The notes: generated from the sequence alone by a model not told the origin. A DNA stretch of 30,522 nt from Neorhizobium sp. UBA7851 (GCA_002500765.1 DLSX01000112.1:4622-35143); one strand, 5' to 3'. Positions 6,742 to 15,720 are shown, numbered from the stretch's first letter. Numbers and translations: made by a program.

Positions 6742-8328
6742 TTGCAGGGTGACATGAAGAATTGGGCGCAGCGATCCGGAGGCCATTCGGGTAGTGCAGG
6801 CAACCATCGGTATCGCCTGGCTTTCGGCATAGCTTCCGGGCTGGCCATTTTCGCCATCGATACATTCACCACGCTGGCAAGCGCCGTTGCCGTCCTCTAC
6901 GTGTTGGTCATCGTGCTGGCGGGGGATCTCGGCAGCAAGCGCATCATCCAAGCGACCTCCGCCATCTGCGCCATCCTGACCATGATCAGTTTTGCGACCT
7001 CCCACGGGCAGGATCTGGAATCGCAGGCGACCTTGCGGCTGCTCTTCAGCCTCGCCGCCAATGCCGTGACGACAGTTCTTCTGCTGCGGCGCGTCGGCGA
7101 CGAGGCGGCGTTGAAGGAAAGCGAGCTCCGTTACCGCACGATCTTCGAGACGCTGGCCGTGGCCATCTGGGAGAACGATTTTCGCGCCGTGAAGGCAGAG
7201 CTCGACAAGCTGCGTGAGCGCGGCATCGTCGATATCCGCCAGTATCTCGCCGAAAATTCCGATTTTGTCATTCGCATGCGCAAGGCTGTTCGGATTACCG
7301 ACGTCAACCAGACCGCCCTGCAGCTGATGGGCGTTGCGTCCAAGGATGAGTTCTTCCGCACCCTCGACGATTTCCTGCCGGACACCGATGGCGGCTTCAC
7401 CCATTTTCTCGCCGGCATTTTCGAGGGACAGACCGAATTCCAGTCGGAAACCGTCGTTCGCAGCCGGGATGGCAGGCTGATCCCGATCCTGGTCGCCTTG
7501 AGTTTCCCGAAGGACGGATCGGGCCTCGACCGCATACAGGCAAGCGTTGTCGACATGACAGAGCGTTACCAGTTCCAGGAAGCGCTGGAGACCTCGCGGC
7601 AGGAACTGGAACAGGCGTCCCGTGCCGCGATGATCGGCGAAATCTCCGCCTCGATCGCCCATGAGGTGAACCAGCCGCTGTCTGCCATCATGACCTTCGT
7701 GCAGGCGGGCACGCGCTGGCTGAACCGGCAACCGCCGGATATCGAAGAGGCGAAGCTGGCCCTGCAGGATGCCGTAGGGGCGACCGAACATGCCGCCCAG
7801 GTGGTCAAGCGCGTGCGCATGCTGCTGGGAAAATCGAAATCGGAAAATGCGGAGGTGACGGTCGATGCCGCCATCGCCGATGCGGTACAACTGAAGCAGA
7901 AGGAACTTACAGCCGACGGCGTGCAGGTGAACCTTTCACTCATGGCTCAGGGCGGAACCATCCGGGGAGACCGGGTTCTCTTGCAGCAGGCTTTCCTCAA
8001 CATCATCATCAACGCCATGCATGCGATGGACACGGCGCAAACACGCACGCTGGCAATCCAGAGCAGCCTTGGCGACGACGGCATCACCATACGTTTTACC
8101 GATAGCGGCGCGGGATTGGGCACGATGCCGCCGGAAACCCTGTTCAAGCCGTTCAACACGACCAAGCCGAACGGCATGGGCCTCGGTCTTGCCATGTGCC
8201 GCTCCATCATGATGGCCCATAGCGGCACGATCTCGATCCGCGACCGGGCCGATGCGAATGGCGCGATCGTGGAAGTTCGACTGCCGCTCGCCATGGATGA
8301 CGAAGAGGCGGTGCCGCTGACCGCCTGA
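6742..8328 (+). CDS. Membrane sensor histidine kinase, FixL/DctB type
   Basis: A 528-residue kinase. Residues ~25-118 hold about four hydrophobic segments, a small membrane sensor rather than a periplasmic one. A PAS-like region at ~128-275 ends with DMTERYQFQEAL and leads through a coiled segment to the dimerisation domain, with phospho-acceptor H307 in GEISASIAHEVNQPLSA, the signature of the FixL/DctB branch. The ATPase domain has an N box (N424 in NIIINAMHAM), DSGAGLG at 454-460 and GMGLGL at 478-483. The start may be TTG at 6742 (GAGGGG 6 bases upstream) or ATG at 6754 (AGGG 4 bases upstream). No regulator is adjacent; the FixJ-like protein and the lone receivers upstream are possible partners. 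No haem-binding PAS signature is evident, so oxygen sensing is not claimed. It converges on eutC with 9 bases between stops. Confidence 0.9.
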   Translation: MQGDMKNWAQRSGGHSGSAGNHRYRLAFGIASGLAIFAIDTFTTLASAVAVLYVLVIVLAGDLGSKRIIQATSAICAILTMISFATSHGQDLESQATLRLLFSLAANAVTTVLLLRRVGDEAALKESELRYRTIFETLAVAIWENDFRAVKAELDKLRERGIVDIRQYLAENSDFVIRMRKAVRITDVNQTALQLMGVASKDEFFRTLDDFLPDTDGGFTHFLAGIFEGQTEFQSETVVRSRDGRLIPILVALSFPKDGSGLDRIQASVVDMTERYQFQEALETSRQELEQASRAAMIGEISASIAHEVNQPLSAIMTFVQAGTRWLNRQPPDIEEAKLALQDAVGATEHAAQVVKRVRMLLGKSKSENAEVTVDAAIADAVQLKQKELTADGVQVNLSLMAQGGTIRGDRVLLQQAFLNIIINAMHAMDTAQTRTLAIQSSLGDDGITIRFTDSGAGLGTMPPETLFKPFNTTKPNGMGLGLAMCRSIMMAHSGTISIRDRADANGAIVEVRLPLAMDDEEAVPLTA

Positions 8329-8337
8329 TGCCGGTTT

Positions 8338-9111
8338 CTACACCTGCGAGGACGGCAGCTTTGCTACGGCAGCTTTCAGTGCCACACCGCTGACGCGGGT
8401 CTTCATCATGTCCCTGATCAGCGTCGAGATGATCTCGGCGGCCTCTCGGATCGGCAACCCGCCTTCGCGGATATTGGAGATGCAGTTGCGGCCTGAATCC
8501 GGGTTTCCCTGCTTCGGGCCATAGGTGATGTAGGCTCCGAGACTGTCGGCAGCGGAAAGCCCCGGGCGCTCCCCGACCAGCACGATCGTCAGTTTTGCCC
8601 CAAGCGCCTCACCGGCAGGATCGCCGAGCGCAACACGGGCCTGATTGGCCAGCACGATCGGTGCCGCCGAAAGGTTCAACGCTGCGAGCTTCGGCACAAG
8701 CGCCTCGATCAGCGGCGTCGCGTTGAGATCGACCGCGCTGGATGACAGACCGTCCGCCACGACGATCGCCACGTCATAACCTTTGCCCGCCCTCGCCTGC
8801 TTCAGCCGCTCGGTCGATTCCGCCGTGAGCAGTCGTCCGAGATCCGGCCGGCGAACATAGACGCTGCGATCACCCGCCATGCTGTCGACCCCGACGACCG
8901 ACAGGCCGAAGCGGTTGAGCCGATCGGTGAGCGAGGCCCGGTCGACGCTCCTCCAGACCGCTTCGCGCGCCCTTGCATGATCGAGCAGGAAGGAGAGCTG
9001 CGCCTGTGTCGGCAGACCCGCACCATGGCGGCCGAGCGAGACGCGCGCATCGGTCATTTCTCTGAGGTCCAGCCGCTGTTCGGTGGCGGAGGGTTCGATC
9101 ACCTTTGCCAT
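8338..9111 (-). CDS. eutC: Ethanolamine ammonia-lyase small subunit
   Basis: A 257-residue small subunit of the adenosylcobalamin-dependent lyase that splits ethanolamine into acetaldehyde and ammonia. Family motifs are clear: GRHGAGLPT at 27-35, ERPGLSAADSLGAY at 181-194 and DSGRNCISNIREGGLP at 205-220. The start ATG is coupled to the eutB stop as TGACATG, one base apart, so the two subunits are translated together. No Eut microcompartment shell genes, eutA reactivase or eutH permease are visible, as in the short eutBC arrangement of many proteobacteria. The aldehyde dehydrogenase at 19606 is a plausible next enzyme. Confidence 0.95.
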   Translation of the reverse strand: MAKVIEPSATEQRLDLREMTDARVSLGRHGAGLPTQAQLSFLLDHARAREAVWRSVDRASLTDRLNRFGLSVVGVDSMAGDRSVYVRRPDLGRLLTAESTERLKQARAGKGYDVAIVVADGLSSSAVDLNATPLIEALVPKLAALNLSAAPIVLANQARVALGDPAGEALGAKLTIVLVGERPGLSAADSLGAYITYGPKQGNPDSGRNCISNIREGGLPIREAAEIISTLIRDMMKTRVSGVALKAAVAKLPSSQV

Positions 9112-9112
9112 G

Positions 9113-10504
9113 TCAGGCTCCGATCAGATTGCTTGAGCGGACATAATTGGAAAGCGCTGCCGGTTCGCCGATCAGCGCGCCGTCGGGATCCGTCAGCCCG
9201 ATCTCGGAAAGCCATTGCTCGAATTCCGGCGCCGGTGGCCGTTTCAGCGTCTCGCGGCAATAGACGGCATCGTGATGCGACAGCGACTGGTAGTTCAGCA
9301 TGATGTCGTCGGCACCGGGAACGGTGATGACGAAATTGACATTGGCCGCGCAGAGCAAAGTCAGCAGCGTATCCATGTCCTCCTGATCGGCATCCGCATG
9401 ATTGGTGTAGCAGACGTCGACGCCCATCGGCAGGCCCAAGAGCTTGCCGCAGAAATGATCCTCGATCCCGGCGCGGATGATCTGCTTGCCGTTGAACAGA
9501 TATTCCGGGCCGATGAAACCGACGACGGTGTTGACGAGTAGCGGATCGAACTCGCGGGCGACCGCATAGGCGCGCACTTCCATCGTTTGCTGATCGACGC
9601 CGAAATGTGCGTCGGCGGAAAGCGCCGCGCCCTGCCCCGTCTCGAAATACATCACGTTCGCACCCGGCATGCCACGCCCCAGCGACCGCCCCGCCTCATG
9701 CGCTTCTTTCAACAGTGCAAGATCGACGCCGAAGCCGCGATTGGCCTTTTCCGATCCGGCCACCGACTGGAAAACGAGATCGACCGGCGCACCGCGTTCG
9801 ATCGCCTGGATTGCCGTCGTCACATGGCCGAGGCAGCAGGCCTGGGTCGGGATTTGGAGCTTTTCGCGCAGCTCGTCGAGCAGCGAGACGATGCGGATAT
9901 AGTCATCCGTCGCATCGGTTGCCGGATTGACGCCGATCACGGCATCGCCCGATCCCATCAGCAACCCGTCGATCGCTGACGCGATGATACCGCGGCTGTC
10001 GTCGGTCGGGTGGTTCGGCTGGTTGCGGGTGGAAAGCCGCCCGGCAAGCCCGATCGTGTTGCGGAAACGGGTGACGACGCGACGCTTTGCCGAAACCGCG
10101 ATCATGTCCTGCAGCCGCATGATCTTCGAAACCGCCGCGACCATTTCCGGCGTCAGCCCCCATGTCACGGCCTCCAGCCGGTCATGCGTGATCTCGGGCT
10201 TGAGCAGCCATTCGCGGAATTCGCCAACTGTAAGCGAGGAGACTGCGGAAAAGGCTGCCGGATCGTGTCTTGCCGCGATCAGCCGGGAAATCTCGTCATC
10301 ATCAGACGAGATCAGTTCCTCGCCGACTAAAGCCTTCAGCGGCAGATCGGCCAGCGCCATCTGCGCTGCCAGCCGCTCGACCGGGCCTTCCGCCGCGATG
10401 CCCGCCAGTTGATCGCCGGAACGCTCCGGCGTCGCCTTCGCCAAGAGCATCTTCAGATCATCGAAGTGAAAGACAGTCTGCTCGATCGTCGTCTTGTAGG
10501 CCAT
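9113..10504 (-). CDS. eutB: Ethanolamine ammonia-lyase large subunit
   Basis: A 463-residue large catalytic subunit (E. coli EutB is 453). It forms a TIM barrel that binds ethanolamine next to B12. Conserved blocks include GDAVIGVNPATD at 186-197, CCLGHVTT at 223-230, FETGQG at 287-292 with E288 in the active site, NTVVGFIGPEYL at 325-336, and CYTNHADADQ at 365-374. The N terminus lines up with E. coli EutB from its first residues, so the ATG at 10504 is right even though only GGGTT precedes it as a possible ribosome binding site. It is the first gene of eutBC, divergent from the channel gene at 10685; the 180 bp between them hold an inverted repeat. No ethanolamine permease or regulator is adjacent. 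Confidence 0.96.
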   Translation of the reverse strand: MAYKTTIEQTVFHFDDLKMLLAKATPERSGDQLAGIAAEGPVERLAAQMALADLPLKALVGEELISSDDDEISRLIAARHDPAAFSAVSSLTVGEFREWLLKPEITHDRLEAVTWGLTPEMVAAVSKIMRLQDMIAVSAKRRVVTRFRNTIGLAGRLSTRNQPNHPTDDSRGIIASAIDGLLMGSGDAVIGVNPATDATDDYIRIVSLLDELREKLQIPTQACCLGHVTTAIQAIERGAPVDLVFQSVAGSEKANRGFGVDLALLKEAHEAGRSLGRGMPGANVMYFETGQGAALSADAHFGVDQQTMEVRAYAVAREFDPLLVNTVVGFIGPEYLFNGKQIIRAGIEDHFCGKLLGLPMGVDVCYTNHADADQEDMDTLLTLLCAANVNFVITVPGADDIMLNYQSLSHHDAVYCRETLKRPPAPEFEQWLSEIGLTDPDGALIGEPAALSNYVRSSNLIGA

Positions 10505-10616
10505 GAAGGATCAACCCATTGAAAAAGCGCGTGCAGTCAGCCTCCCCGGAAAACGCTGCTTCCTCCAAAGCACCGTCTCCCACTCCGATTAAGCACGACA
10601 AACACGTCGCTTTTCA

Positions 10617-10657
10617 AGGTCAAACTTGATCGACTGCAACGCAGGCATGCTTGACCT
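10617..10657. promoter_or_regulatory. Inverted repeat in the eutB/channel divergent region
   Basis: AGGTCAA at 10617-10623 pairs with TTGACCT at 10651-10657 across 27 bases. Between them TCAAG-N6-CTTGA (10614-10629) makes a second, smaller inverted repeat. The site lies between the divergent starts of eutB (10504) and the channel gene (10685), so it could be an operator. No regulator for it is identified. Confidence 0.3.
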
Positions 10658-10684
10658 CTGAGCGCGCTCCAATATCTACGCCGC

Positions 10685-11485
10685 ATGGATTCTCAAGGCA
10701 CAACAGACACGTCCCGTTTCGATATCACTTCACTGCGGGAAACCATCCGCCGCATCGCCAGGGGCCGCGATACCTGGGCCTTGCGCTGGCAGGCTTTGCT
10801 TGCCTTCATCGACATCTGCATCCTCGCATTCTTTCTGCTCGGACCCTACCTGCGCGACGGGCCGTCGTACCTGATCATCGACTATACGATCGCCGTCTGG
10901 GTCGGCTTGGAACTGGCCGCCCGTTCGCTTGCCGCCCCCTCCTTCGGCCGCTTTCTGAAAATGCCGATGACCTGGGTAGACCTCGTCATCCTCGCAACCC
11001 TCTTGTTTCCCGACACGCTCTTCAACTTCGCCTTCCTGCGCGTCATGCGGATCTGGGCGATCGGCAGAAGCCCGCTTCTGAAGGAAGTCATGCGCCGCTT
11101 CGGCTGCCTGCATCTGGAAGACGTAACGCGCGCCTGCCTGAATTTCGCAGTTTTCCTCTTTATGGTGACGGGCTTCGTCTACACGACCTTCTTCTATGAT
11201 CGCCCCAACGGAGAAGGTTTCGTCGACGCGCTCTACTTCACCGTCGCGACCATCACCACCACAGGTTTCGGCGACATCACGCTTCCCGGCACGCTCGGCA
11301 AGCTGACCTCCGTCTTCACCATGATCATCGGCATTTCACTCTTCGTCAGGCTGGCCCAGACGATCGTGCGACCGCACAAGGTCCGTTTCGCCTGCCCCGA
11401 ATGCGGCCTGCAGCGGCACGATACCGATGCCGTCCACTGCAAGGCCTGTGGTCACCTGCTGAACATTCCCGATGAAGGCGACTGA
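10685..11485 (+). CDS. Six-TM voltage-gated-type ion channel with C-terminal zinc ribbon
   Basis: A 266-residue membrane protein. Hydrophobic segments fall at about 33-53, 62-82, 97-113, 115-130, 147-170 and 205-228, the S1-S6 plan of a voltage-gated potassium channel. The S4-like segment FLRVMRIWAIGR carries R119, R122 and R128. The pore filter is TTTGFGDI at 191-198, the GFGD variant of GYGD. After S6 comes a zinc ribbon with C237-x2-C240 and C252-x2-C255, ending LNIPDEGD. A zinc ribbon in place of the usual RCK domain is unusual and suggests gating or assembly by metal or partner binding. It is divergent from eutB and 100 bp upstream of the GcvT fusion gene. K+ selectivity is inferred from the filter. 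The start codon is the first ATG and its ribosome binding site is weak. Confidence 0.85.
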   Translation: MDSQGTTDTSRFDITSLRETIRRIARGRDTWALRWQALLAFIDICILAFFLLGPYLRDGPSYLIIDYTIAVWVGLELAARSLAAPSFGRFLKMPMTWVDLVILATLLFPDTLFNFAFLRVMRIWAIGRSPLLKEVMRRFGCLHLEDVTRACLNFAVFLFMVTGFVYTTFFYDRPNGEGFVDALYFTVATITTTGFGDITLPGTLGKLTSVFTMIIGISLFVRLAQTIVRPHKVRFACPECGLQRHDTDAVHCKACGHLLNIPDEGD

Positions 11486-11585
11486 CCAAGATCCGATGAC
11501 GTGATGATTGTCCTTCCGTGTCGTATATCGACTGGGCCGGCCCACGAACTGTCGCTAATCTCCCCCGCATGGTCAGGAGACGGCA

Positions 11586-14147
11586 ATGGCAGAATTTCCT
11601 TCGAAGGCAAACGTGGTCATCATCGGTCTGGGCGGCATCGTCGGCGCCTCGATCGCCCACCATCTGGTGGAACGCGGCTGGGACGGCATCGTCGGCATCG
11701 ACAAATCCGGCATTCCGACCGATATCGGCTCGACCGCCCATGCCTCGGATTTCTGCTACACGACCAGCCACGATTATCTCTCGGTCTGGACCACGCAATA
11801 TTCCATCGATTTCTACGAGAAGATGGGCCACTACGCCCGTATCGGCGGCCTGGAAGTGGCCCGCACCGGCGATGACCTGTGGATGGAAGAAATCAAGCGC
11901 AAGCTGACCTCCGCCAAGGCCTTCGGCACCCGCGCCCATTATGTTTCGCCCGCCGAGATCAAGGAAAAATTCCCGCTGATCGAGGAGGATCAGGTCCAGG
12001 GCGGCATGTTCGATCCCGATGCCGGACTCGTCATTCCCCGCAGCCAGACGGTTGCCGGCAAGCTGGTCGATGCCGCCGAAAAGGCCGGCAAGCTGAAGGT
12101 TTTCGGCAATACGCCGGCCACCTCGCTGATTGTCGAGAACGGCCGCATCAAGGGCGTCGTCACCCATCGGGGCACGATCATGGCCGATCATGTCATCGTC
12201 TGCGCCGGCATCTGGGGCCGCCTGATCGCCGAAATGGTCGGAGAAGACCTGCCGGTCATGCCGGTCGACCATCCGCTGACCTTCTTCGGCCCGTTCAACG
12301 AATTTGCCGGTACGGGCAAGGAGATCGGTTATCCCCTCCTGCGCGACCAGGGTAATTCCGCCTATATGCGCGACACCGGTGACCCGAACACCACGGAAGG
12401 CGGCCAGATCGAGTGGGGCTATTACGAGACCGACAATCCGCGCCTCTGCCACCCGCGCGACATTCTCGAAAAGCATGAGGCGCGCCTGTCGCCCTCGCAG
12501 CGCGATCTCGACATGGAACAGATCCTGACGCCGCTGGAGCGGGCGATGGAACTGACTCCGATCCTCGGCGAGCTCGGTTATAACGAAGGCCATTCCTTCA
12601 ACGGCCTGTTGCAGGTTTCCGCCGCCGGAGGCCCATCCTGCGGCGAGAGCCAGAAGGTGCGCGGCCTCTGGTATTGCGTCGCCATCTGGGTCAAGGACGG
12701 CCCCGGCTACGGCAAGCTGATCGCCGACTGGATGACGGATGGAAGGACGGAAGTCGACCACAATTCGATCGACTATTCCCGCTTCTACCCGCACCAGTTG
12801 ACCGAAGACTTCATCGAGGGCCGCACCCGCGAGGCAGCGCAAAAGATCTATTTTCCGGCCGTCCACCCGCGCGAACCCTACGCGACCGGCCGCGGCGCCA
12901 AGAAGTCACCCTTCCACGAGCGCGAGAAGGAACTCGGCGGTTACTTCATGGAACTCGGCGGCTGGGAACGCGCCCATGGCTATGCCGCCAACGAGCACCT
13001 GCTGGAGAAATACGCCAATCAGGTGCCGGTGCGCGAAAACGAATGGGACAACCGCCATTTCTGGCGCGTCTCCAATGCCGAACATCTGGCGATGAGCGAG
13101 GATTGCGGCATCGTCAATCTTTCCCATTTCCACATGGTCGATATCGAAGGCCCCGACCATGTCGAGCTGCTGGAATGGCTCTGCGCCGCAAAGATCGGCG
13201 GTGACGCCAATATCGGCAAGGGCATCTACACCCACTTTCTCGACGACGAAGGCATGGTACGCGCTGATTTCACCGTGTTCCGCATGGAGGACCGCTGCCG
13301 GCTGGTGAACGGCGCCGATGCCGGACCCCGCGATTTTCATTACATGAGGCGCGTGGCCGAAGACAAAGGCCTCGATGTCACCATCACCGACGTCTCGGAG
13401 AAATTCATCACCATCGGCATCTGGGGTCCGAACGCCCGTGACACGCTGAAGAAGTTGGTTGCCGATCCCTCCGGTCTCGACGTGGAAAATTTCGCCTTCG
13501 CCGCCATCAAGCCCATCGAGATTGCCGGAAAACCCGTCACCGCCTTCCGCATTTCCTATGTCGGTGAACAGGGCTGGGAACTGCATATGAAATACGAGGA
13601 CGGCCTCGCCGTCTGGGATGCCCTGCGCGCCACCGGCGTCATGGCATTCGGCGTCGAGACCTATGCCAATTCCCGCCGCATGGAAAAATCGCTGCGCCTG
13701 CAGAACGGCGATCTTCTGACCCAGTACAACCTGATCGAGGCCGATCTCGCCCGTCCCAAGGTCAAGGAGGCCGATTTCCGCGGCAAGGCCAAGCATCTGG
13801 AATACAAGGCTAGGCAGCACCAGCCGGCCATGCTCTGCACGCTGGTGATGACCGACAACACCGATGCGAGCGGCGTGAAGCGCTACCCCGTTGGTTCCAT
13901 GCCGGTGATTGACCCGGAGACCGGCAAGACACTGGTCGATGAGTTGGGCCGCATCTCCTACACGACCTCCGTCGCCTATGGTCCGACGATCGGCAAGAAC
14001 ATCGCGCTCGCCTACCTGCCCTGGGATTATTGCCAGCTAGGCCGCAAGCTCACGGTGAACTATTTCAACGAGGACTTCCCGGTGGAAGTGGCAGCGGTGG
14101 GTTACAAGCCGCTGTATGATCCGGAGAATTTAAAGCCGCGGACGTAA
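11586..14147 (+). CDS. FAD oxidoreductase/GcvT fusion, dimethylglycine dehydrogenase-like
   Basis: An 853-residue protein close to the length of dimethylglycine and sarcosine dehydrogenases. Residues ~8-395 are a DAO-type FAD domain (VVIIGLGGIVGAS; the Gly motif has one extra residue compared with the usual GGGxxG). H52 in GSTAHASD lines up with the histidine that carries covalent FAD in dimethylglycine oxidase (STSHAPG). A linker domain at ~400-460 precedes a GcvT/aminomethyltransferase fold (~480-730) and its C-terminal barrel (~745-845). Family members oxidise an N-methyl group and hand the one-carbon unit to tetrahydrofolate in the second half. Dimethylglycine, sarcosine or another methylated amine could be the substrate. 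AGGAG lies 7 bases before the ATG. No other methylamine or betaine gene is adjacent. A palindromic repeat follows the stop. Confidence 0.85.
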   Translation: MAEFPSKANVVIIGLGGIVGASIAHHLVERGWDGIVGIDKSGIPTDIGSTAHASDFCYTTSHDYLSVWTTQYSIDFYEKMGHYARIGGLEVARTGDDLWMEEIKRKLTSAKAFGTRAHYVSPAEIKEKFPLIEEDQVQGGMFDPDAGLVIPRSQTVAGKLVDAAEKAGKLKVFGNTPATSLIVENGRIKGVVTHRGTIMADHVIVCAGIWGRLIAEMVGEDLPVMPVDHPLTFFGPFNEFAGTGKEIGYPLLRDQGNSAYMRDTGDPNTTEGGQIEWGYYETDNPRLCHPRDILEKHEARLSPSQRDLDMEQILTPLERAMELTPILGELGYNEGHSFNGLLQVSAAGGPSCGESQKVRGLWYCVAIWVKDGPGYGKLIADWMTDGRTEVDHNSIDYSRFYPHQLTEDFIEGRTREAAQKIYFPAVHPREPYATGRGAKKSPFHEREKELGGYFMELGGWERAHGYAANEHLLEKYANQVPVRENEWDNRHFWRVSNAEHLAMSEDCGIVNLSHFHMVDIEGPDHVELLEWLCAAKIGGDANIGKGIYTHFLDDEGMVRADFTVFRMEDRCRLVNGADAGPRDFHYMRRVAEDKGLDVTITDVSEKFITIGIWGPNARDTLKKLVADPSGLDVENFAFAAIKPIEIAGKPVTAFRISYVGEQGWELHMKYEDGLAVWDALRATGVMAFGVETYANSRRMEKSLRLQNGDLLTQYNLIEADLARPKVKEADFRGKAKHLEYKARQHQPAMLCTLVMTDNTDASGVKRYPVGSMPVIDPETGKTLVDELGRISYTTSVAYGPTIGKNIALAYLPWDYCQLGRKLTVNYFNEDFPVEVAAVGYKPLYDPENLKPRT

Positions 14148-14159
14148 ACATCCCCGATT

Positions 14160-14297
14160 CTCTCATTCCTGTCCTTGTGACAGGAATCCAGCCAGCCAAA
14201 GTCCTTGGGCTGAAAAAACTCTTCTCGCCGCGCAGACGCGCGTCGGCTGGATACCTGTGACAATCCTCGGGTTAAATCCGAGGAACAGGGATGAGGG
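14160..14297. repeat. Intergenic palindromic repeat with two hairpins
   Basis: This element fills the gap between the convergent GcvT-fusion and FAD/NAD(P) genes. ATTCCTGTC-CTTGT-GACAGGAAT (14165-14187) is a perfect 9-bp hairpin, and TCCTCGG-N7-CCGAGGA (14264-14284) is a perfect 7-bp one. The outer edges CTCATTCCTGT and ACAGGGATGAGG are near-complementary, and ATCCAGCC...GGCTGGAT form inner arms. It is a different family from the repeats at 8 and 19415. It may also serve as a bidirectional terminator. Confidence 0.7.
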
Positions 14298-14328
14298 TAG
14301 AAAGTGAAGATCGCCCTCCAAACCGCCC

Positions 14329-15720
14329 TCAGGCGCTTTGCCGGCGCTCCATCTCGACATCGCCCGCCAACTCCGCGGCAATCTCCTCCGCCACTCGTTT
14401 CGCCTGGTTGCGAATATCCGGCACCGCCGTGATTTCCCAGAACTGGCCGGCGGTCAGCGCACCAACGGCATAGAGCCTCTGCTGCACGGTTCCATCGGGA
14501 CAGCAGATACGCGACCGGGCATCGACACTGACCCCGAGACCAAGCCTGTCCATGCCGATCACCGATGTCTCACACATCTGCTGCAAAAGCGGCGAATGGG
14601 CGATACCGGCGCGCTCCATGCCGGTACAGTTGACGATCCAGTCGACGGTGATCTCCTGCGTCTCGGATGTGCCTCTTTTTCGGAAGCGGATGCCTATATG
14701 ACCGCCGATCTCCCTGATCTCGCGAATGAAGCCGGCATGGACCGTCACCGTGCCGTCATCCATCAGCGGCTTGAAGCGTGACCAGACCGGTGGCGCGAGA
14801 CGATGCCGGTGGATATTCCACCAGGCGAGCGCATGCCGCATGAAACGGGATCGTTGCGCATCATTGAGTTCCTGCCAGAGCTGCTGCGTGCGATGCCGCA
14901 AGCCATCCATCAGCCCGCGCCAGTCTGCGCCTTCGCGCACCTGGGCCCGAAAGCCGGCAAGAATCTCGCTGATCTCCCGGCGTTTTGCAGGCAGGCGAGG
15001 TTCAACCGGCACCGGCTTGATCGTGCTGTGTGGATGCGGGACGAGGCCACGTCGGGAAATGACATGGATCCTGCCGCGATGCCCGTGAGATCGAAGCGAC
15101 AGGACCTGATCGACCATTGTCAGCCCGGAACCCAGAATGCAGATATCGTCATCGGGCTTGACAGACGACAGCCAGCCGAGCCGCCATGGATTCTGCACGA
15201 TGCGGCGTTGCATCTTTTCTGGAACAAGATCCGACGCGATCGGCATTTCCGCATTGCCGACACCAAGGCAGAGCGCGACATGCCTTGCCCGTAGCACAGT
15301 GTCATTGTCGAGATGGAATTCGACATCCGCCTCGCCGGGCATCATGCAGGCGGTTGCCTTGGCCTTGATGAAATCGATGGCGACCCGGTCATCCCGGCGG
15401 CGCAGCAGCGATGCGAGCCTGTCTCTCAGGTAAAGCCCGTAATCCCCGCGAGCGGCAAAATAGTCGCCGACCGGCTTGCGCCCCTTCTCCTTCAGCCAAT
15501 CGAGAAAATCGTCCGGTTCCTCCGGAAAGGCACTCATTCGCGCGGCCGGCACATTCAACCGATGCAGATAGAATTCGCTGCGATAGGCGGTGCCGCGACC
15601 AAAACCCGGGTCATCACCGATAATGGCGATCGACCGCTCGGGCCCGAGCTGGCGCAGAAGATTGATCGTCAGGGCAATGGCGGAAAAACCGGAACCGACA
15701 ACAGCGACGTCATAGATCAC
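14329..15720 (-). CDS. FAD/NAD(P)-binding protein, uncharacterised
   Basis: A 463-residue flavoprotein-like protein that opens with VAVVGSGFSAIALTINLLRQ, a Rossmann FAD motif (GxGxxA). GRGTAYRSEFYLHRLNVPA follows, which is characteristic of the FAD-NAD(P)-binding family once annotated HcrB/YdhS-like. A second nucleotide motif, ILGSGLTMVDQVLSLRSHGH, lies near the middle, and the C-terminal half ends with NCTGMER and YAVGALTAGQFWEITAVPDI. The reaction is unknown; several relatives are simply called FAD-dependent oxidoreductases. The start is GTG at 15720, supported by AGGAG seven bases upstream. It stands alone, 174 bp beyond the stop of the small gene at 15895. No signal peptide is seen, so it is probably cytosolic. 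Confidence 0.75.
   Translation of the reverse strand: MIYDVAVVGSGFSAIALTINLLRQLGPERSIAIIGDDPGFGRGTAYRSEFYLHRLNVPAARMSAFPEEPDDFLDWLKEKGRKPVGDYFAARGDYGLYLRDRLASLLRRRDDRVAIDFIKAKATACMMPGEADVEFHLDNDTVLRARHVALCLGVGNAEMPIASDLVPEKMQRRIVQNPWRLGWLSSVKPDDDICILGSGLTMVDQVLSLRSHGHRGRIHVISRRGLVPHPHSTIKPVPVEPRLPAKRREISEILAGFRAQVREGADWRGLMDGLRHRTQQLWQELNDAQRSRFMRHALAWWNIHRHRLAPPVWSRFKPLMDDGTVTVHAGFIREIREIGGHIGIRFRKRGTSETQEITVDWIVNCTGMERAGIAHSPLLQQMCETSVIGMDRLGLGVSVDARSRICCPDGTVQQRLYAVGALTAGQFWEITAVPDIRNQAKRVAEEIAAELAGDVEMERRQSA

Noticed and set aside
10627..10640. Possible FNR/FixK box (TTGAT-N4-) before the channel gene
   Set aside because: The second half reads TGCAA rather than ATCAA, only three of five bases matching.
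11533..11544. 12-bp palindrome TGGGCCGGCCCA upstream of the GcvT-fusion gene
   Set aside because: Short GC-only palindromes are common in DNA of this composition; position alone is not enough.
11536..11550. 15-bp sequence GCCGGCCCACGAACT shared exactly with 22314-22328
   Set aside because: About one such chance match is expected among all pairs in 30 kb on both strands, similarity does not extend beyond it, and the two copies face their genes differently.
11346..12866. Long minus-strand open frame of 506 codons opposite the channel and GcvT-fusion genes
   Set aside because: It is antisense to well-supported genes, has no family resemblance and a composition typical of shadow frames in GC-rich DNA. 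The same holds for the long frames at 16851-18476, 19351-21129 and 29085-30473 on the plus strand.
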